From Streptomyces sp. NBC_01408 (lineage in GTDB: Bacteria > Actinomycetota > Actinomycetes > Streptomycetales > Streptomycetaceae), in the NCBI RefSeq assembly GCF_026340255.1, contig NZ_JAPEPJ010000001.1:62001-126000 (forward strand): a DNA stretch of 64,000 nucleotides, read 5' to 3'. Shown here one piece after another: positions 36,202-44,838 of this stretch (position 1 is the stretch's first letter; every line of letters begins with the position of its first letter). A program made the position numbers and the translations under genes. The notes under the pieces are model-generated. The model searched no databases. It had not been told where the DNA came from and was given only the letters and a program-made list of their open reading frames with translations.

Positions 36202-36685
36202 GCTGCTCCGGCGCCGCGAGGGGTTCGGCGAGCGCGTCCAGGGCCCGGCGCAGCTGGGTGCTGGACGTGTGGACGGTGTAGGGGAAGTAGACGACGTCGA
36301 CGCCGACGGGGGCGAAGTCCTTCTCCAGCTTGTGGCCCTTGGGGGTGCCCCGCCAGTCGTCCCCCTTGAAGATGACGTCGAAGCGGACCTGCTTCCAGGT
36401 CTCCACCTTGTCCGGGACGGTCTCCACGAAGGCGGCGTCGACGTACTTCACGCTGCGGACGATCTCCAGCCGTTCGACGAGCGGGATCATCGGGCGCCGG
36501 CCCTTGGCGAGTTCCGCCATCTCGTCGGAGACCACTCCGGCCACCAGGTAGTCGCACTGGCTCCGGGCGTGCCGAAGGATATTGAGATGTCCTATATGAA
36601 ACAGATCGTACGCTCCTGGCGCGTAGCCCACTCGGTACGGTCTGCGCGTGGGCGCGCCAAGTTCGGACATGTCCCGCTCCGTCAT
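36182..36685 (-). CDS. Cytidylyltransferase (glycerol-3-phosphate cytidylyltransferase-like)
   Basis: 167 aa from ATG 36685 (a second ATG five codons later is possible). The nucleotidyltransferase signature GAYDLFHIGHLNIL (HIGH at residues 30-33) is as in TagD/CTP-dependent enzymes. RRPMIPLVERLEIVRS and FKGDDWRGT follow, and the second motif PYTVHTSSTQLR resembles the RTxGISTT loop. It would make a CDP-alcohol. The convergent gene uses CDP-alcohols, so the two probably form one pathway, for example attaching phospho-alcohols to a surface polymer or making a phospholipid. The substrate is not determined. Confidence 0.88.
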   Translation of the reverse strand: MTERDMSELGAPTRRPYRVGYAPGAYDLFHIGHLNILRHARSQCDYLVAGVVSDEMAELAKGRRPMIPLVERLEIVRSVKYVDAAFVETVPDKVETWKQVRFDVIFKGDDWRGTPKGHKLEKDFAPVGVDVVYFPYTVHTSSTQLRRALDALAEPLAAPEQLTAERR

Positions 36686-36770
36686 CTGTTACCCCCCAGA
36701 AGCCACACCCCCCGGTGTAGCGGATTAGCAGACAATAGCGTGCACGTTCCGCACCACGCGGGTGAACGAA

Positions 36771-36776
36771 TAGGGT
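36771..36776 (+). promoter_or_regulatory. -10 box TAGGGT for the polysaccharide glycosyltransferase operon
   Basis: TAGGGT at 36771-36776 predicts transcription from about 36783 and a 30-base leader before the GTG at 36813. No clear -35 box is visible. Because the start would lie just past 36780, the in-frame GTG there is less likely to be the true start. Confidence 0.45.
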
Positions 36777-36812
36777 GACGTGCGCATCATCCAGGGGGGA
36801 AGGGGACTTTCA

Positions 36813-38048
36813 GTGTCCAGATCCGGTCACCGGCGCCTGCTGCTGGTTTCCACCAATTACGCTCCCGAGCACGCGGGAATTGGGCCGTACGCCACCCAGA
36901 TCGCGGAGCACTGGGCGGATCTCGGCCACGAGACCCATGTCCTCGCGGGCATGCCGCACTATCCGGCCTGGTCGCTGGAGCCGGAGTACAAGGGGGCGCT
37001 CCGGCGCACGGAGGAGCGCGCGGGGGTCACTGTGCACCGGCGTGCGCACACCGTGCCGCCACGCCAGACCGCCGTGAAGCGGGCCCTGTTCGAAGGATCG
37101 ATTCTGCTGCACGGCGCCGTGGCCCCGCCCCGGATGCCGAAGCCGGACGCGGTCATGGCCCAGATGCCCAGCCTGGCCGGCGGGGTGCTGGCCGCCCGGC
37201 TCGCGGCGCGGTGGAAGGTCCCGTACGTCCCGGTCGTCCAGGACCTGATGGGCGCCGCCGCCGCGCAGAGCGGGATCAGCGGCGGCGACAAGGCGGCCGC
37301 GGTCGCCGGCCGCGCCGAGGCCTACGCCCTGAAGCGGGCCACCCTCGTCGGCGTCATCCACGAGACCTTCGTGGACCGGGTCGTCGGCATGGGCGTCGAC
37401 CCCGACAGGATCCGGCTGGTCCCGAACTGGTCCCACGTCGCCCTGCCCACCAAGCCGCGCGGCGAGACCCGGCACCACCTCGGCTGGGCCCCCGGCCAGA
37501 CCGTCGTCCTGCACTCCGGCAACATGGGCCTCAAGCAGGGACTCGAGGTCCTCGTGGGCGCCGCACGGCTGGATCCCAGCGTCCGGTTCGTCCTCATGGG
37601 CGACGGCAGCCAGCGCTCGGCCCTCGCCGACCTCGCGGCCGACGTACCGAATCTGGACATCATCCCCCCTGCCGCCGACGGCGAGTTCCCGGATATCCTC
37701 GCCGCGGCGGACGTGCTCGCGGTCACGCAGCACGCGGCGGTGATGGACATGAGCGTGCCGTCGAAGCTCACCTCCTACTTCCAGGCCGGCCGGCCCGTCG
37801 TCGCCTCCGTGGCGGCGCAGGGCGGTACCGCACAGGAAGTGGAACGCTCGGGCGCGGGGGTTCTCGTGCCGCCGGAGGACCCCGACGCCCTGCTGAAGGC
37901 CGTACGGGCCCTGGCCGAGGACCCGGCGGGCGCGGACGAGCTGGGAGCGGCCGGACCGCGCCACGTGGCGGCCCATCTGAGCCGCGAGGCAGGCCTGGCA
38001 CGCATCGACGCACTGATGGACGAAGCACTTGGGGGGCCCAGGCCGTGA
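36813..38048 (+). CDS. Glycosyltransferase family 4, WcaI-like
   Basis: 411 aa from GTG 36813, with a strong site GGGGGAAGGGGA seven bases upstream. N-terminal GT4 domain: LLVSTNYAPEHAGIGPYATQIAEHW, residues about 10-35, and MPHYPAW. C-terminal donor domain: VLHSGNMGLKQGLEVLV, LMGDGSQR, VPSKLTSYFQAGRPVVAS with E-V-E-R-SGAGV. It resembles colanic-acid WcaI-type enzymes that add a sugar to a lipid-linked chain. First gene of a run with Wzz- and Wzx-like genes; the next start overlaps as GTGA. Confidence 0.9.
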   Translation: MSRSGHRRLLLVSTNYAPEHAGIGPYATQIAEHWADLGHETHVLAGMPHYPAWSLEPEYKGALRRTEERAGVTVHRRAHTVPPRQTAVKRALFEGSILLHGAVAPPRMPKPDAVMAQMPSLAGGVLAARLAARWKVPYVPVVQDLMGAAAAQSGISGGDKAAAVAGRAEAYALKRATLVGVIHETFVDRVVGMGVDPDRIRLVPNWSHVALPTKPRGETRHHLGWAPGQTVVLHSGNMGLKQGLEVLVGAARLDPSVRFVLMGDGSQRSALADLAADVPNLDIIPPAADGEFPDILAAADVLAVTQHAAVMDMSVPSKLTSYFQAGRPVVASVAAQGGTAQEVERSGAGVLVPPEDPDALLKAVRALAEDPAGADELGAAGPRHVAAHLSREAGLARIDALMDEALGGPRP

Positions 38049-39814
38049 TCGAGACGAACCGCCCGGCAGCGGCTCCGGCGGAGGACGAACCCGACCTCCT
38101 CCGGGACCAGTTCCGGCAGCTCCTGCGCTACCGCCGGCTCATCGGCGCGGGCATCGGAATAGGCCTGCTGGGCGGCGTCTACCTCGGCATATCCACGGCC
38201 GACACCTACGTCGCGACCGCCGACATCGTGCTGCGGGCGCCCACCGACGACCCGTTCAACCCGAGCCTGGCCCCCGACAAGGCGATCAACATCGGCTCGG
38301 AGCGCCAGGTCGCGCTCAGCTCCTCCATCGCCAACGAGGCCGCGAAGAAGCTCGGCGTCTCCGCGGCCGGCTTCGCCGCCCTGCGCAGCGGGCTCCAGGT
38401 GACCAACCCGCCGCAGTCCATGGTGCTCCGCTTCACCTACACCGCGTCCTCCCCCAAGGAGGCCGCCAAGCGCGCCAACGCGATGACCGAGGCCTACCTG
38501 CTCAAGCGGCAGGAAGCCCTCGACCTCACCCGCGACCAGATGGTCAAGGGCTACCAGGACCAGCGCGACCCGGTGAACAAGCAGCTCGACGACGTCGTCA
38601 AACAGATCAACTCGATGCCCGCGGGTCCCGCGCGCGACGGGGCGTACGCCTCCAAGACCGACCTCCAGAGCAAGGCCAACACCCTCAGCAACAACATCGC
38701 CAAGCTCCAGGCCCTGGACATGACCCCGGGCCGGGTCACCAGCGCGGCGACCGCCCCCCACGCACCCGACGGCCCCGGCATCCCCCTGTCGCTCGCCCTC
38801 GGCGCGGCCGTGGGACTGGCGCTCGGCCTGCTGGCCGCCTGGGTCCGGCTCGTCTTCGACCCGGCCCCGCGCTCCGAGGGCGACGTGGCGCGGGCCCTGC
38901 GCGCGCCCGTCCTGGGCTACCTGCCGAGGGACAAGACCGGCGGCGGGCCGCTGCTCGCGGCCGGCGAGGCGGACCCCCGGCTCGCCGAGGAGTACCGCTC
39001 GGTGGCCTTCCGGCTGGCCTACGACTCCCGCTTCGCCGACCGGCGCCGCCTGCTCGTCGTCGCCCCGCGCGGCAGCAGCGAGACCGCCGCCGCGGTGGCC
39101 GTCAACCTCGCCGCCTCCTTCGCGGAGACCGGCAAGGACGTGCTCCTCATCGAGGCCGACCTGCGCACCCCGGTCCTCGCCAGCCAGCTGCCGACCGACG
39201 CGGGCGGGCGCCCGCGCTGGAGCCAGATGCCCGGCGGCCCGGCCGCCGGCGGACGCTCCCCGCAGCACGGGGAGTCCGACTGGCCCGACGGCCGCCAGCT
39301 CGTCGTGGACGCCGGGGAGTCCGGCTCCTTCGACCTCATCCCGGGCGAGCGGGTCCGCAACGTCGCCCGCGCCCTGACCTCCCCGCGCGCCACCCGGCTG
39401 GTCTCCGAGGCCGACTCCCCCAACTCCACCGTCGTCGTGCTCGCGCCGCCCGTGCTCTCGTACGCCGACGCGCTCGCCCTCGTCGACCGCGTCGACGGCG
39501 TCCTGGTCGTCTGCGACCCGCGCGCCGTCCACCGCACCGACCTGTCCCGCATCCGCGAGCTGATCAGCGGCGCCGGCGGAACCGTGCTCGGCGCGGTGCT
39601 GCACACCCCGCTGCCCGGCGAGAAGCGCGGCCGCGTCAAGGGCCGGGGCAAGGGCGGCACGGCCGAGGCGGAGCCGGCGGAACCCTCCGGTCCAGGGCGC
39701 GCGGCGACGAAGCCCCAGCCGATCCCCTACGAGGTGGCCGAGCCGGAGCAGCACATCCCCGGTGACGGCTCCGACACGGTCGCGCTGCGCACCGTCCGCA
39801 CGGGCCGCAGATGA
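38045..39814 (+). CDS. Wzz/chain-length determinant protein with a degenerate BY-kinase domain
   Basis: 589 aa from GTG 38045, overlapping the previous gene by GTGA. Membrane helix 1 is at residues 33-50 and helix 2 near 244-270; between them a periplasmic Wzz region. The cytoplasmic part looks like a tyrosine kinase of the Wzc type: LLVVAPRGSSETAAAVAVNLA then VLLIEADLRTP. The usual Walker A Lys (GEGKST) is missing: the segment reads GSSETAAA, residues about 341-348. The Walker A' Asp is Glu. No Tyr cluster ends the protein; instead there is a charged tail. It probably regulates polymer length without normal ATPase activity, which is inference. Confidence 0.87.
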   Translation: MIETNRPAAAPAEDEPDLLRDQFRQLLRYRRLIGAGIGIGLLGGVYLGISTADTYVATADIVLRAPTDDPFNPSLAPDKAINIGSERQVALSSSIANEAAKKLGVSAAGFAALRSGLQVTNPPQSMVLRFTYTASSPKEAAKRANAMTEAYLLKRQEALDLTRDQMVKGYQDQRDPVNKQLDDVVKQINSMPAGPARDGAYASKTDLQSKANTLSNNIAKLQALDMTPGRVTSAATAPHAPDGPGIPLSLALGAAVGLALGLLAAWVRLVFDPAPRSEGDVARALRAPVLGYLPRDKTGGGPLLAAGEADPRLAEEYRSVAFRLAYDSRFADRRRLLVVAPRGSSETAAAVAVNLAASFAETGKDVLLIEADLRTPVLASQLPTDAGGRPRWSQMPGGPAAGGRSPQHGESDWPDGRQLVVDAGESGSFDLIPGERVRNVARALTSPRATRLVSEADSPNSTVVVLAPPVLSYADALALVDRVDGVLVVCDPRAVHRTDLSRIRELISGAGGTVLGAVLHTPLPGEKRGRVKGRGKGGTAEAEPAEPSGPGRAATKPQPIPYEVAEPEQHIPGDGSDTVALRTVRTGRR

Positions 39815-41049
39815 GCCGACGCGGCCTCGCCGCCGTCGCCTCCGTCCTGGACCAGGCCGCCTCCAGCGCCACCAACATCCTGGTGCTGGTGCTCGCCGCC
39901 CGGCTGTCCTCGGCGTCCGGCTTCGCCGACTTCTCGATGGTGTACGTGACCTTCAGCGTGCTCCTCGGGCTGAACATGGCCTACGTGGGCCAGAGCCTCG
40001 TCCTGGAGAAGGGCGAGCAGCTGGCCACGGCCTGCCGCTCCGGCGCCGCCTTCACCGCGGCCGCCTCGGCCTGCGCGGGGGCGGTGCTGGCCGTCACCGG
40101 CCTGCTGCTTCCCGGTGCCACCGGGCGGGCTTTCCTCGCGCTGGGCCTCGTACTGCCCCTGGTGCTGCTCCAGGACGGGCTGCGGTACTGCTTCTCCGCG
40201 CTGCGCACCCCCGAGCGGGCGCTGGCCGCCGACGCGCTGCGGCTGGTGTGCGTGGTCGCCGCGCTGGCCGTGCAGCCCGAAGGGGCCTCCGCGGGGCGGC
40301 TGGTGCTGGTCTGGGGCCTGTCCGCGCTGCCCGCGCTGGCGCTCGGACTGTGGCTGCAGCGGCCCTACGTGCGCGGGGCGCGGGCCTCGCTGCGGCCGTA
40401 CCTGGTACGCGGGCACCTCGGGCAGCGGTTCGTCGTCGAGTTCGCCGTCGGCAACGGCTCCAGCCAGCTCGCCGTGCTGGGCCTCGGCGTCTTCGCCACG
40501 CCGCTGGCCGTGGGCGCGCTGCGGGGTGCGACCACCCTCTTCGGGCCGCTGAACGTGCTGTTCAACTCCGCCAACGCCTTCGGGCCGCCCGTGCTGTCGC
40601 GGCTCGGCGGCAAGAAGGCCACGGTCCGGGCGACCGTACTGCTGGGGCTGGTGCTGGGCGGGCTCGGCGCGGGCTGGGCGACGGCCCTGTACCTGCTGCC
40701 GGACCGGCTCGGGCGCGAACTCCTCGGCGACACCTGGGCGGCGGCCTCCGCGCTGCTGCCCGCGACCGGGGCCCAGTACGCGGTGATGGGCCTGGGCACC
40801 TGCGCCCTGCTGACCCTGCGGGTGCTGGACCCCAAGGCCACGCTGTCCCTGCAGGTGGTGTTCTCGCTGCTGTCCGTCGGGCTGCTGCTGGGCGGGTACG
40901 CGGTGTGGGGCGTGGCCGGCGCGGCGTGGGGCCTCGCGGCCGGCTCGGCGCTCAAGGCCACGGCCGCGTGGTGGCGGGTGGCCCGGCTGAAGACGCCGGT
41001 TCGGCAGGACGACGAGCCCCACCGGGCCGCCGCGCCTGCCGCAGGCTGA
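39811..41049 (+). CDS. Polysaccharide flippase, Wzx/MATE-like membrane protein
   Basis: 412 aa from ATG 39811, overlapping the Wzz-like gene (ATGA). About 12-14 membrane helices. N-terminus RGLAAVASVLDQAASSATNIL, named here by its ends, resembles polysaccharide flippases of the MOP superfamily; LRPYLVRGHLGQRF and LVLVWGLSALPALALG lie in cytoplasmic loops and helices. It would move lipid-linked sugar units across the membrane. The next gene (Wzy-like) is convergent, with a dispersed repeat in the gap. Wzx is a functional assignment from context. Confidence 0.82.
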   Translation: MSRRGLAAVASVLDQAASSATNILVLVLAARLSSASGFADFSMVYVTFSVLLGLNMAYVGQSLVLEKGEQLATACRSGAAFTAAASACAGAVLAVTGLLLPGATGRAFLALGLVLPLVLLQDGLRYCFSALRTPERALAADALRLVCVVAALAVQPEGASAGRLVLVWGLSALPALALGLWLQRPYVRGARASLRPYLVRGHLGQRFVVEFAVGNGSSQLAVLGLGVFATPLAVGALRGATTLFGPLNVLFNSANAFGPPVLSRLGGKKATVRATVLLGLVLGGLGAGWATALYLLPDRLGRELLGDTWAAASALLPATGAQYAVMGLGTCALLTLRVLDPKATLSLQVVFSLLSVGLLLGGYAVWGVAGAAWGLAAGSALKATAAWWRVARLKTPVRQDDEPHRAAAPAAG

Positions 41050-41052
41050 CCC

Positions 41053-41138
41053 GCTGCGCGGAGCCTCTCCCCGCCCCGCCCTTCCACCGTTCCCCGGGCT
41101 CTGCCCGGACCCGCGCCTCAAACGCCGGCGGGGCTGAA
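41053..41138 (+). repeat. Dispersed intergenic repeat, copy 4 (full-length form)
   Basis: Carries the same 5' extension as copy 1: GCTGCGCGGAGC, CCCCGCCCCGCCCTT, then the two-hairpin core GGGCTCTGCCCGGACC and CCGCGCCTCAAACGCC with GGCGGGGCTG. It lies between convergent flippase and polymerase genes, where it could terminate both. Confidence 0.85.
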
Positions 41139-41167
41139 ATCCAGCCCCAGCAGCGGTGGCGCGCCGG

Positions 41168-42679
41168 TCAGCGCAGGGTCGTGCCGCGGTCCTGGCGGTA
41201 CGTCGCGACCAGCGCCAGGCAGAGGGCCGCGATGGCCACACGGCCGGAGGCCTGGAGCAGCGGGCCGCGCAGCAGGATGAAGGAGTAGCCCGCGACCAGC
41301 GGGACCACGACCGAGATCAGACTGCCCGGCGGGGACCGCCGCGTGGCCCGTTTCGCATAGCGCCGGTCCACGCGGGCGGAGGCGTACCCCATGCCCAGCA
41401 GCCCGGCCCCCATCCCCAGCGGCCCGAAGTCGATCCACAGCTCCGCCCAGATCGGGGAGGAGAGGTTGGTGTTGACCGTGCCCATCCACTGACCGACCAT
41501 CACGCCCGTGTCGCGCGGCTTGCCCGGCCACACCGAGCGGGGCACCGCGAAGAAGACCGACCCGGCGAGCTGGCGGCCGTAGAAGTGGCCGGGGCCGGAC
41601 TGCGAGAAGGTGATGGTGTTGGCGAACATGCCGATCTGGTCGTAGTCCTTGAGCGCCATCGGCTCCAGGAACGACGTGGTCTCGACCGGCTTGTAGTTCT
41701 TCTCGTCGTAGCGGAAGCGGTCCGCGAACGGGAAGATCAGCAACGCCACGACCACGGCCATCGACAGGGCCACCCGGTACATCGCGGCGCTCACCGGGAA
41801 GATCGTGAACAGCAGCGCGAACATGACGGTGAGGAACCAGTAGCGCGGGTTCGAGATCGGGTTGTTGACCACCAGGTTCAGCGCGGCGAGCGCCGACCAG
41901 GTGACGATGACCGACACCTTGCGGCGGGCGAACTTCGAGGTGATCAGCCAGCGCGTGTACAGCAGCAGCGCCAGCAGCGCCGGGACGGTGCCGAAGCCGC
42001 GCAGCAGGGCCTGGCCGGCCTGGCCGTCGCCGTTGGAGACGCCGGCCTCCTCGATCCCCGCGATGATCTCCTGGCGGCTGGAGAAGAAGACGGCGGGGCC
42101 GCCCAGCTTCATCACGAAGGCGGCGCTGCACAGGAAGGCGAGCACGGTGAGCAGTTGCAGGCGCCGCCGGTGCGTCATGACCGGACGCGACTCCTTCTGC
42201 GAGCCGCCCGCCCGCCCGGTCGGCCGGTGGCGGGCGAGCAGCACACCGACGTCGAAGGCGGTGCAGCCGAGCAGGACCAGGCCGATGGCGGCGGTGAGGT
42301 CGGAGCGGGGACCGACCACCGGGGTCGGGACCTGGCCGAGGACGGCCTGCGCGAGCGGGGCCACGCCCATGGCCATGTAGACGAAGAGCCAGAAGGAGCC
42401 CTGGAGCAGTTTGCGGCGGCTGGTGAGCACCATCGCGGAGAGCCTGGCGCCCGCGTACATGGTGAGCAGGAGCTGGAGCCAGAAGGCCGCGTCGTGCCGG
42501 CCGGCACCGGACTGGGCGGCGACGAAGAGCGGCAGGAAGACGGTGAACCCGAGGATGAGCGGTACGGACAGCGCCCGGGAGAGCAGGGTGCGCGGCAGGG
42601 TGGCCCTGCCCCACTGCGCCTCGTCCTGGGACAGTTCCACCGCGGGTGCGACGGCGGGCTTGCGTATGTCCGTTGCCAC
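41168..42679 (-). CDS. Polysaccharide polymerase, Wzy-like membrane protein
   Basis: 503 aa from GTG 42679, with GGGGGC upstream. About 12 membrane helices with a large loop (residues 345-405: KPVETTSFLEP, GHFYGRQLAGS, VPRSVWPGKPRDTGV), a layout typical of O-antigen polymerases and ligases. The family is poorly conserved in sequence, so the call rests on topology, the PGK-x-DTG-like loop and its position next to Wzx and Wzz. It should join repeat units of the exopolysaccharide on the outer face. Single gene on the minus strand; divergent from the acetyltransferase. Confidence 0.75.
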   Translation of the reverse strand: MATDIRKPAVAPAVELSQDEAQWGRATLPRTLLSRALSVPLILGFTVFLPLFVAAQSGAGRHDAAFWLQLLLTMYAGARLSAMVLTSRRKLLQGSFWLFVYMAMGVAPLAQAVLGQVPTPVVGPRSDLTAAIGLVLLGCTAFDVGVLLARHRPTGRAGGSQKESRPVMTHRRRLQLLTVLAFLCSAAFVMKLGGPAVFFSSRQEIIAGIEEAGVSNGDGQAGQALLRGFGTVPALLALLLYTRWLITSKFARRKVSVIVTWSALAALNLVVNNPISNPRYWFLTVMFALLFTIFPVSAAMYRVALSMAVVVALLIFPFADRFRYDEKNYKPVETTSFLEPMALKDYDQIGMFANTITFSQSGPGHFYGRQLAGSVFFAVPRSVWPGKPRDTGVMVGQWMGTVNTNLSSPIWAELWIDFGPLGMGAGLLGMGYASARVDRRYAKRATRRSPPGSLISVVVPLVAGYSFILLRGPLLQASGRVAIAALCLALVATYRQDRGTTLR

Positions 42680-42760
42680 TGCCGCCCCCACCCCATGTGC
42701 CTGGTCCGGGCGCAGTCTAGTCTGAGCGGGCGGCGCCCGGGGAGGCGTCCACGGGGGAGG

Positions 42761-43315
42761 ATGAGGGGGCTTCAGTTGCGTGATCTTCCTGCCTTCACGC
42801 TGGCCGGATACGACAAGGGCCGCGGGCTGCTGACGCAGGCGCTCTGGTTCGCCGTGATGAACACGCTGTTCATGACCTGGTTCTGCCCGGCGCGGCTGCG
42901 GGTAGCGCTGCTGCGGGCGTTCGGGGCGGAGATCGGCGAGGGCGTGCTGATCCGGCACAAGGTGCGGGTGCTGTGGCCGTGGAAGCTCACCGTCGGGGAC
43001 CACACCTGGATAGGTGAGGGCGCCTGGCTGCTGAACCTGGAGCCGGTGACCATCGGGGCGAACGTGTGCCTGTCGCAGGAAGCGCTGCTGTGCACCGGCT
43101 CGCACGACCACCGGGCCGCCGACTTCCGCTACCGCAACGCGCCGATCGTCATCGAGGACGGCGCGTGGGTGGCGGTACGGGCCACCGTGCTGGCCGGGGT
43201 GACCGTGGGCCGCTGCGCGGTCGCGGGCGCGGGCGCCGTCGTGCACAAGGACCTGCCGGAACTGACCCTGCAGACCCAGGACGGGCGTCGCCGCCCGGTG
43301 GAGGAGCCGAAGTGA
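42761..43315 (+). CDS. Hexapeptide-repeat acyltransferase, WcaF-like
   Basis: 184 aa from ATG 42761; GGGGGAGG touches the start codon, an unusual spacing, and a promoter-like TAGTCT is at 42718-42723. Left-handed beta-helix hexapeptide repeats: LTVGDHTWIGEGAW, VTIGANVCLSQEAL, CTGSHDHRAADFRYRNAPIVI with the catalytic His, WVAVRATVLAGVTVGRCAV. Sugar O-acetyltransferases of the WcaF/WcaB type. Its stop overlaps the next glycosyltransferase start by GTGA. It probably decorates the exopolysaccharide. Confidence 0.88.
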   Translation: MRGLQLRDLPAFTLAGYDKGRGLLTQALWFAVMNTLFMTWFCPARLRVALLRAFGAEIGEGVLIRHKVRVLWPWKLTVGDHTWIGEGAWLLNLEPVTIGANVCLSQEALLCTGSHDHRAADFRYRNAPIVIEDGAWVAVRATVLAGVTVGRCAVAGAGAVVHKDLPELTLQTQDGRRRPVEEPK

Positions 43316-44430
43316 GAGTCCTGCACGCGGTCACCCTGCACTCCCCCTCGCACGCCTTCGGCGGGCCGGTCCGGGTCGCGCTGAACCTGACGAAGGGGCT
43401 GCGGGCCCGGGGCCACGAGGCGCGGCTGCTCGCGCTGGGCGAGGGTTTCCCCGAGCCGTGGCCGACGGAGGTCGAGGGGGTCCCCGCCAAGCTGTTCCCC
43501 GCCCGGCGGCTGCTCCCGCTGGGCTTCAGCGGGATGACCTCACCGGCGCTGCTGGCCTCCGCCGGCCGGCTGGTGCGCGACGCGGACGCCGTCCACGTGC
43601 ACCTGGCGCGGGATCTGGTGACCCTGCCGGTGGCCCTGGCGGCGCTGCGGGCCGGCAAGCCGCTGGTGCTCCAGACCCACGGGATGGTGGACCCGAGCGA
43701 GAAGCTGCTGGCCAAGGTGCTGGACGCAGTGGCCGTACGCCGGCTGCTGCGCGGCGCCGACGCGGTGCTGTACCTGACCCCGCACGAGCGGGAGGGCCTG
43801 GACGCCGTGGTGGGGGCGCCGTTGGCGAACGCGGTCCGCCTGGTCAACGGCACTCCGGCCCAGGAGGCGCGCCCCGCCCCGGACGGGCCGCCTCGGATCC
43901 TGTACTCGGCGCGCCTGCAGGCCCGCAAGCGGCCGGTGGACTTCGTGGACGCGGCCCCGGCGGTCCTCGCCGAGCACCCGCGGGCGCAGTTCGTGGTGGC
44001 GGGTCCGGACGAAGGCGAGCTGGCGGCCGTACGCGCCCGGATCGGGGAGCTGGGGCTGACGGACCGGTTCACGGTCCCGGGGGCCCTGTCGAGCGCGGAG
44101 GTCCTGGCGGAGCTGCGCCGGGCCCACGTCTACGTACTGCCCTCCGTGGACGAGCCGTTCCCGATGTCGGTCCTGGAGGCGCTGTCGGTGGGCGTCCCCT
44201 CGGTGGTCACCCACTCCAACGGCCTGGCCCGCGACATCTCCGCCGCGGGCGCGGGGCTGGCGGTCGACCCGGGCCCGGCGGGCGTGGCGGCGGCGGTCCT
44301 GTCCCTGCTGGACCCCGCGGCCAACCGGGCCGCCGCGCTGGCGGCCCGCGAACTGGCCGCCAAGCCCTTCTCGATGGACTCGGTGCTGGACACCCTGCTC
44401 CCGGTGTACGAAGCAGCCCTGCGCCCCTAG
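43312..44430 (+). CDS. Glycosyltransferase family 4
   Basis: 372 aa from GTG 43312, coupled to the acyltransferase gene. GT-B fold: N-terminal HSPSHAFGGPVRVALNLTKGL, VHVHLARDLVTLP, LQTHGMVDPS; C-terminal LYSARLQARKRPVDFV, VAGPDEGEL, VLPSVDEPFPMSVLEALSVGVPSVV split over residues 275-310. The E-x7-E motif that holds the donor nucleotide is visible as EPFPMSVLE. It adds a sugar during assembly of the polysaccharide; the sugar is unknown but GDP-fucose, made by genes nearby, is a candidate donor. Confidence 0.9.
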   Translation: MRVLHAVTLHSPSHAFGGPVRVALNLTKGLRARGHEARLLALGEGFPEPWPTEVEGVPAKLFPARRLLPLGFSGMTSPALLASAGRLVRDADAVHVHLARDLVTLPVALAALRAGKPLVLQTHGMVDPSEKLLAKVLDAVAVRRLLRGADAVLYLTPHEREGLDAVVGAPLANAVRLVNGTPAQEARPAPDGPPRILYSARLQARKRPVDFVDAAPAVLAEHPRAQFVVAGPDEGELAAVRARIGELGLTDRFTVPGALSSAEVLAELRRAHVYVLPSVDEPFPMSVLEALSVGVPSVVTHSNGLARDISAAGAGLAVDPGPAGVAAAVLSLLDPAANRAAALAARELAAKPFSMDSVLDTLLPVYEAALRP

Positions 44431-44461
44431 ACGGGTAAGTCCCGCTTCGGACCTACCCGTC
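44430..44461 (+). terminator. Terminator after the glycosyltransferase
   Basis: GACGGGTAAGTCC pairs with GGACCTACCCGTC at 12 of 13 positions around a 6-base loop, directly at the stop codon of the gene ending at 44430. Confidence 0.85.
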
Positions 44462-44489
44462 CAGGACACGGCCTCGCGCTGTGACCGGA

Positions 44490-44708
44490 CTAGATCCCGT
44501 CCCGGCGGTGTTCCTGCACCACCGGGACGGCGCCCACGGCGCGGCGGCGCTTCAGGACGCTCGTGTACACGGCGAGGCCGATGGCCCCCACCGCCATCAT
44601 GATCAGGCCGACCAGGTCGAGGTCGACGCTGCGCATCTCCCAGTCCGTCGCGAAGGTGAGGATCGCCCCCACCACGATCAGACCGATGCAGCCACCCAGG
44701 CCGTTCAT
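44490..44708 (-). CDS. Small two-helix membrane protein, DUF6458-like
   Basis: 72 aa from ATG 44708. Two hydrophobic helices (LGGCIGLIVVGAILTFATDW and VGLIMMAVGAIGLAVYTSV) with a short loop ending EMRSVDLDLVG, then a basic tail RRRAVGAV. This layout matches the small DUF6458 proteins of actinobacteria as I recall them. Function unknown. Weak ribosome site; no neighbour link is visible. Confidence 0.72.
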   Translation of the reverse strand: MNGLGGCIGLIVVGAILTFATDWEMRSVDLDLVGLIMMAVGAIGLAVYTSVLKRRRAVGAVPVVQEHRRDGI

Positions 44709-44779
44709 GGGACTCGCCTCCGAAAGGTCGGTGTCGTCGTCGCGATCCGACCCCGCGGATACCCGGTCCGGACGCGAAA

Positions 44780-44816
44780 ACGCCCCCGGCGGCCGGTGTT
44801 CCGGCTACGGGGGCGT
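44780..44816 (-). terminator. Terminator of the lipoprotein gene at 44839
   Basis: ACGCCCCCG / CGGGGGCGT, 9 bp. On the minus strand the stem is followed by TTTTC, one of the few hairpins here with a T run. It lies 23 bases after the stop codon at 44839. Confidence 0.85.
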
Positions 44817-44838
44817 GTCCGTACGGCTGGGGGCGGGC

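Noticed and set aside
39811..41049. The membrane protein as a drug exporter of the MATE type
   Set aside because: Its position between Wzz-like and Wzy-like genes and its start overlap with the Wzz-like gene make a polysaccharide flippase more likely.
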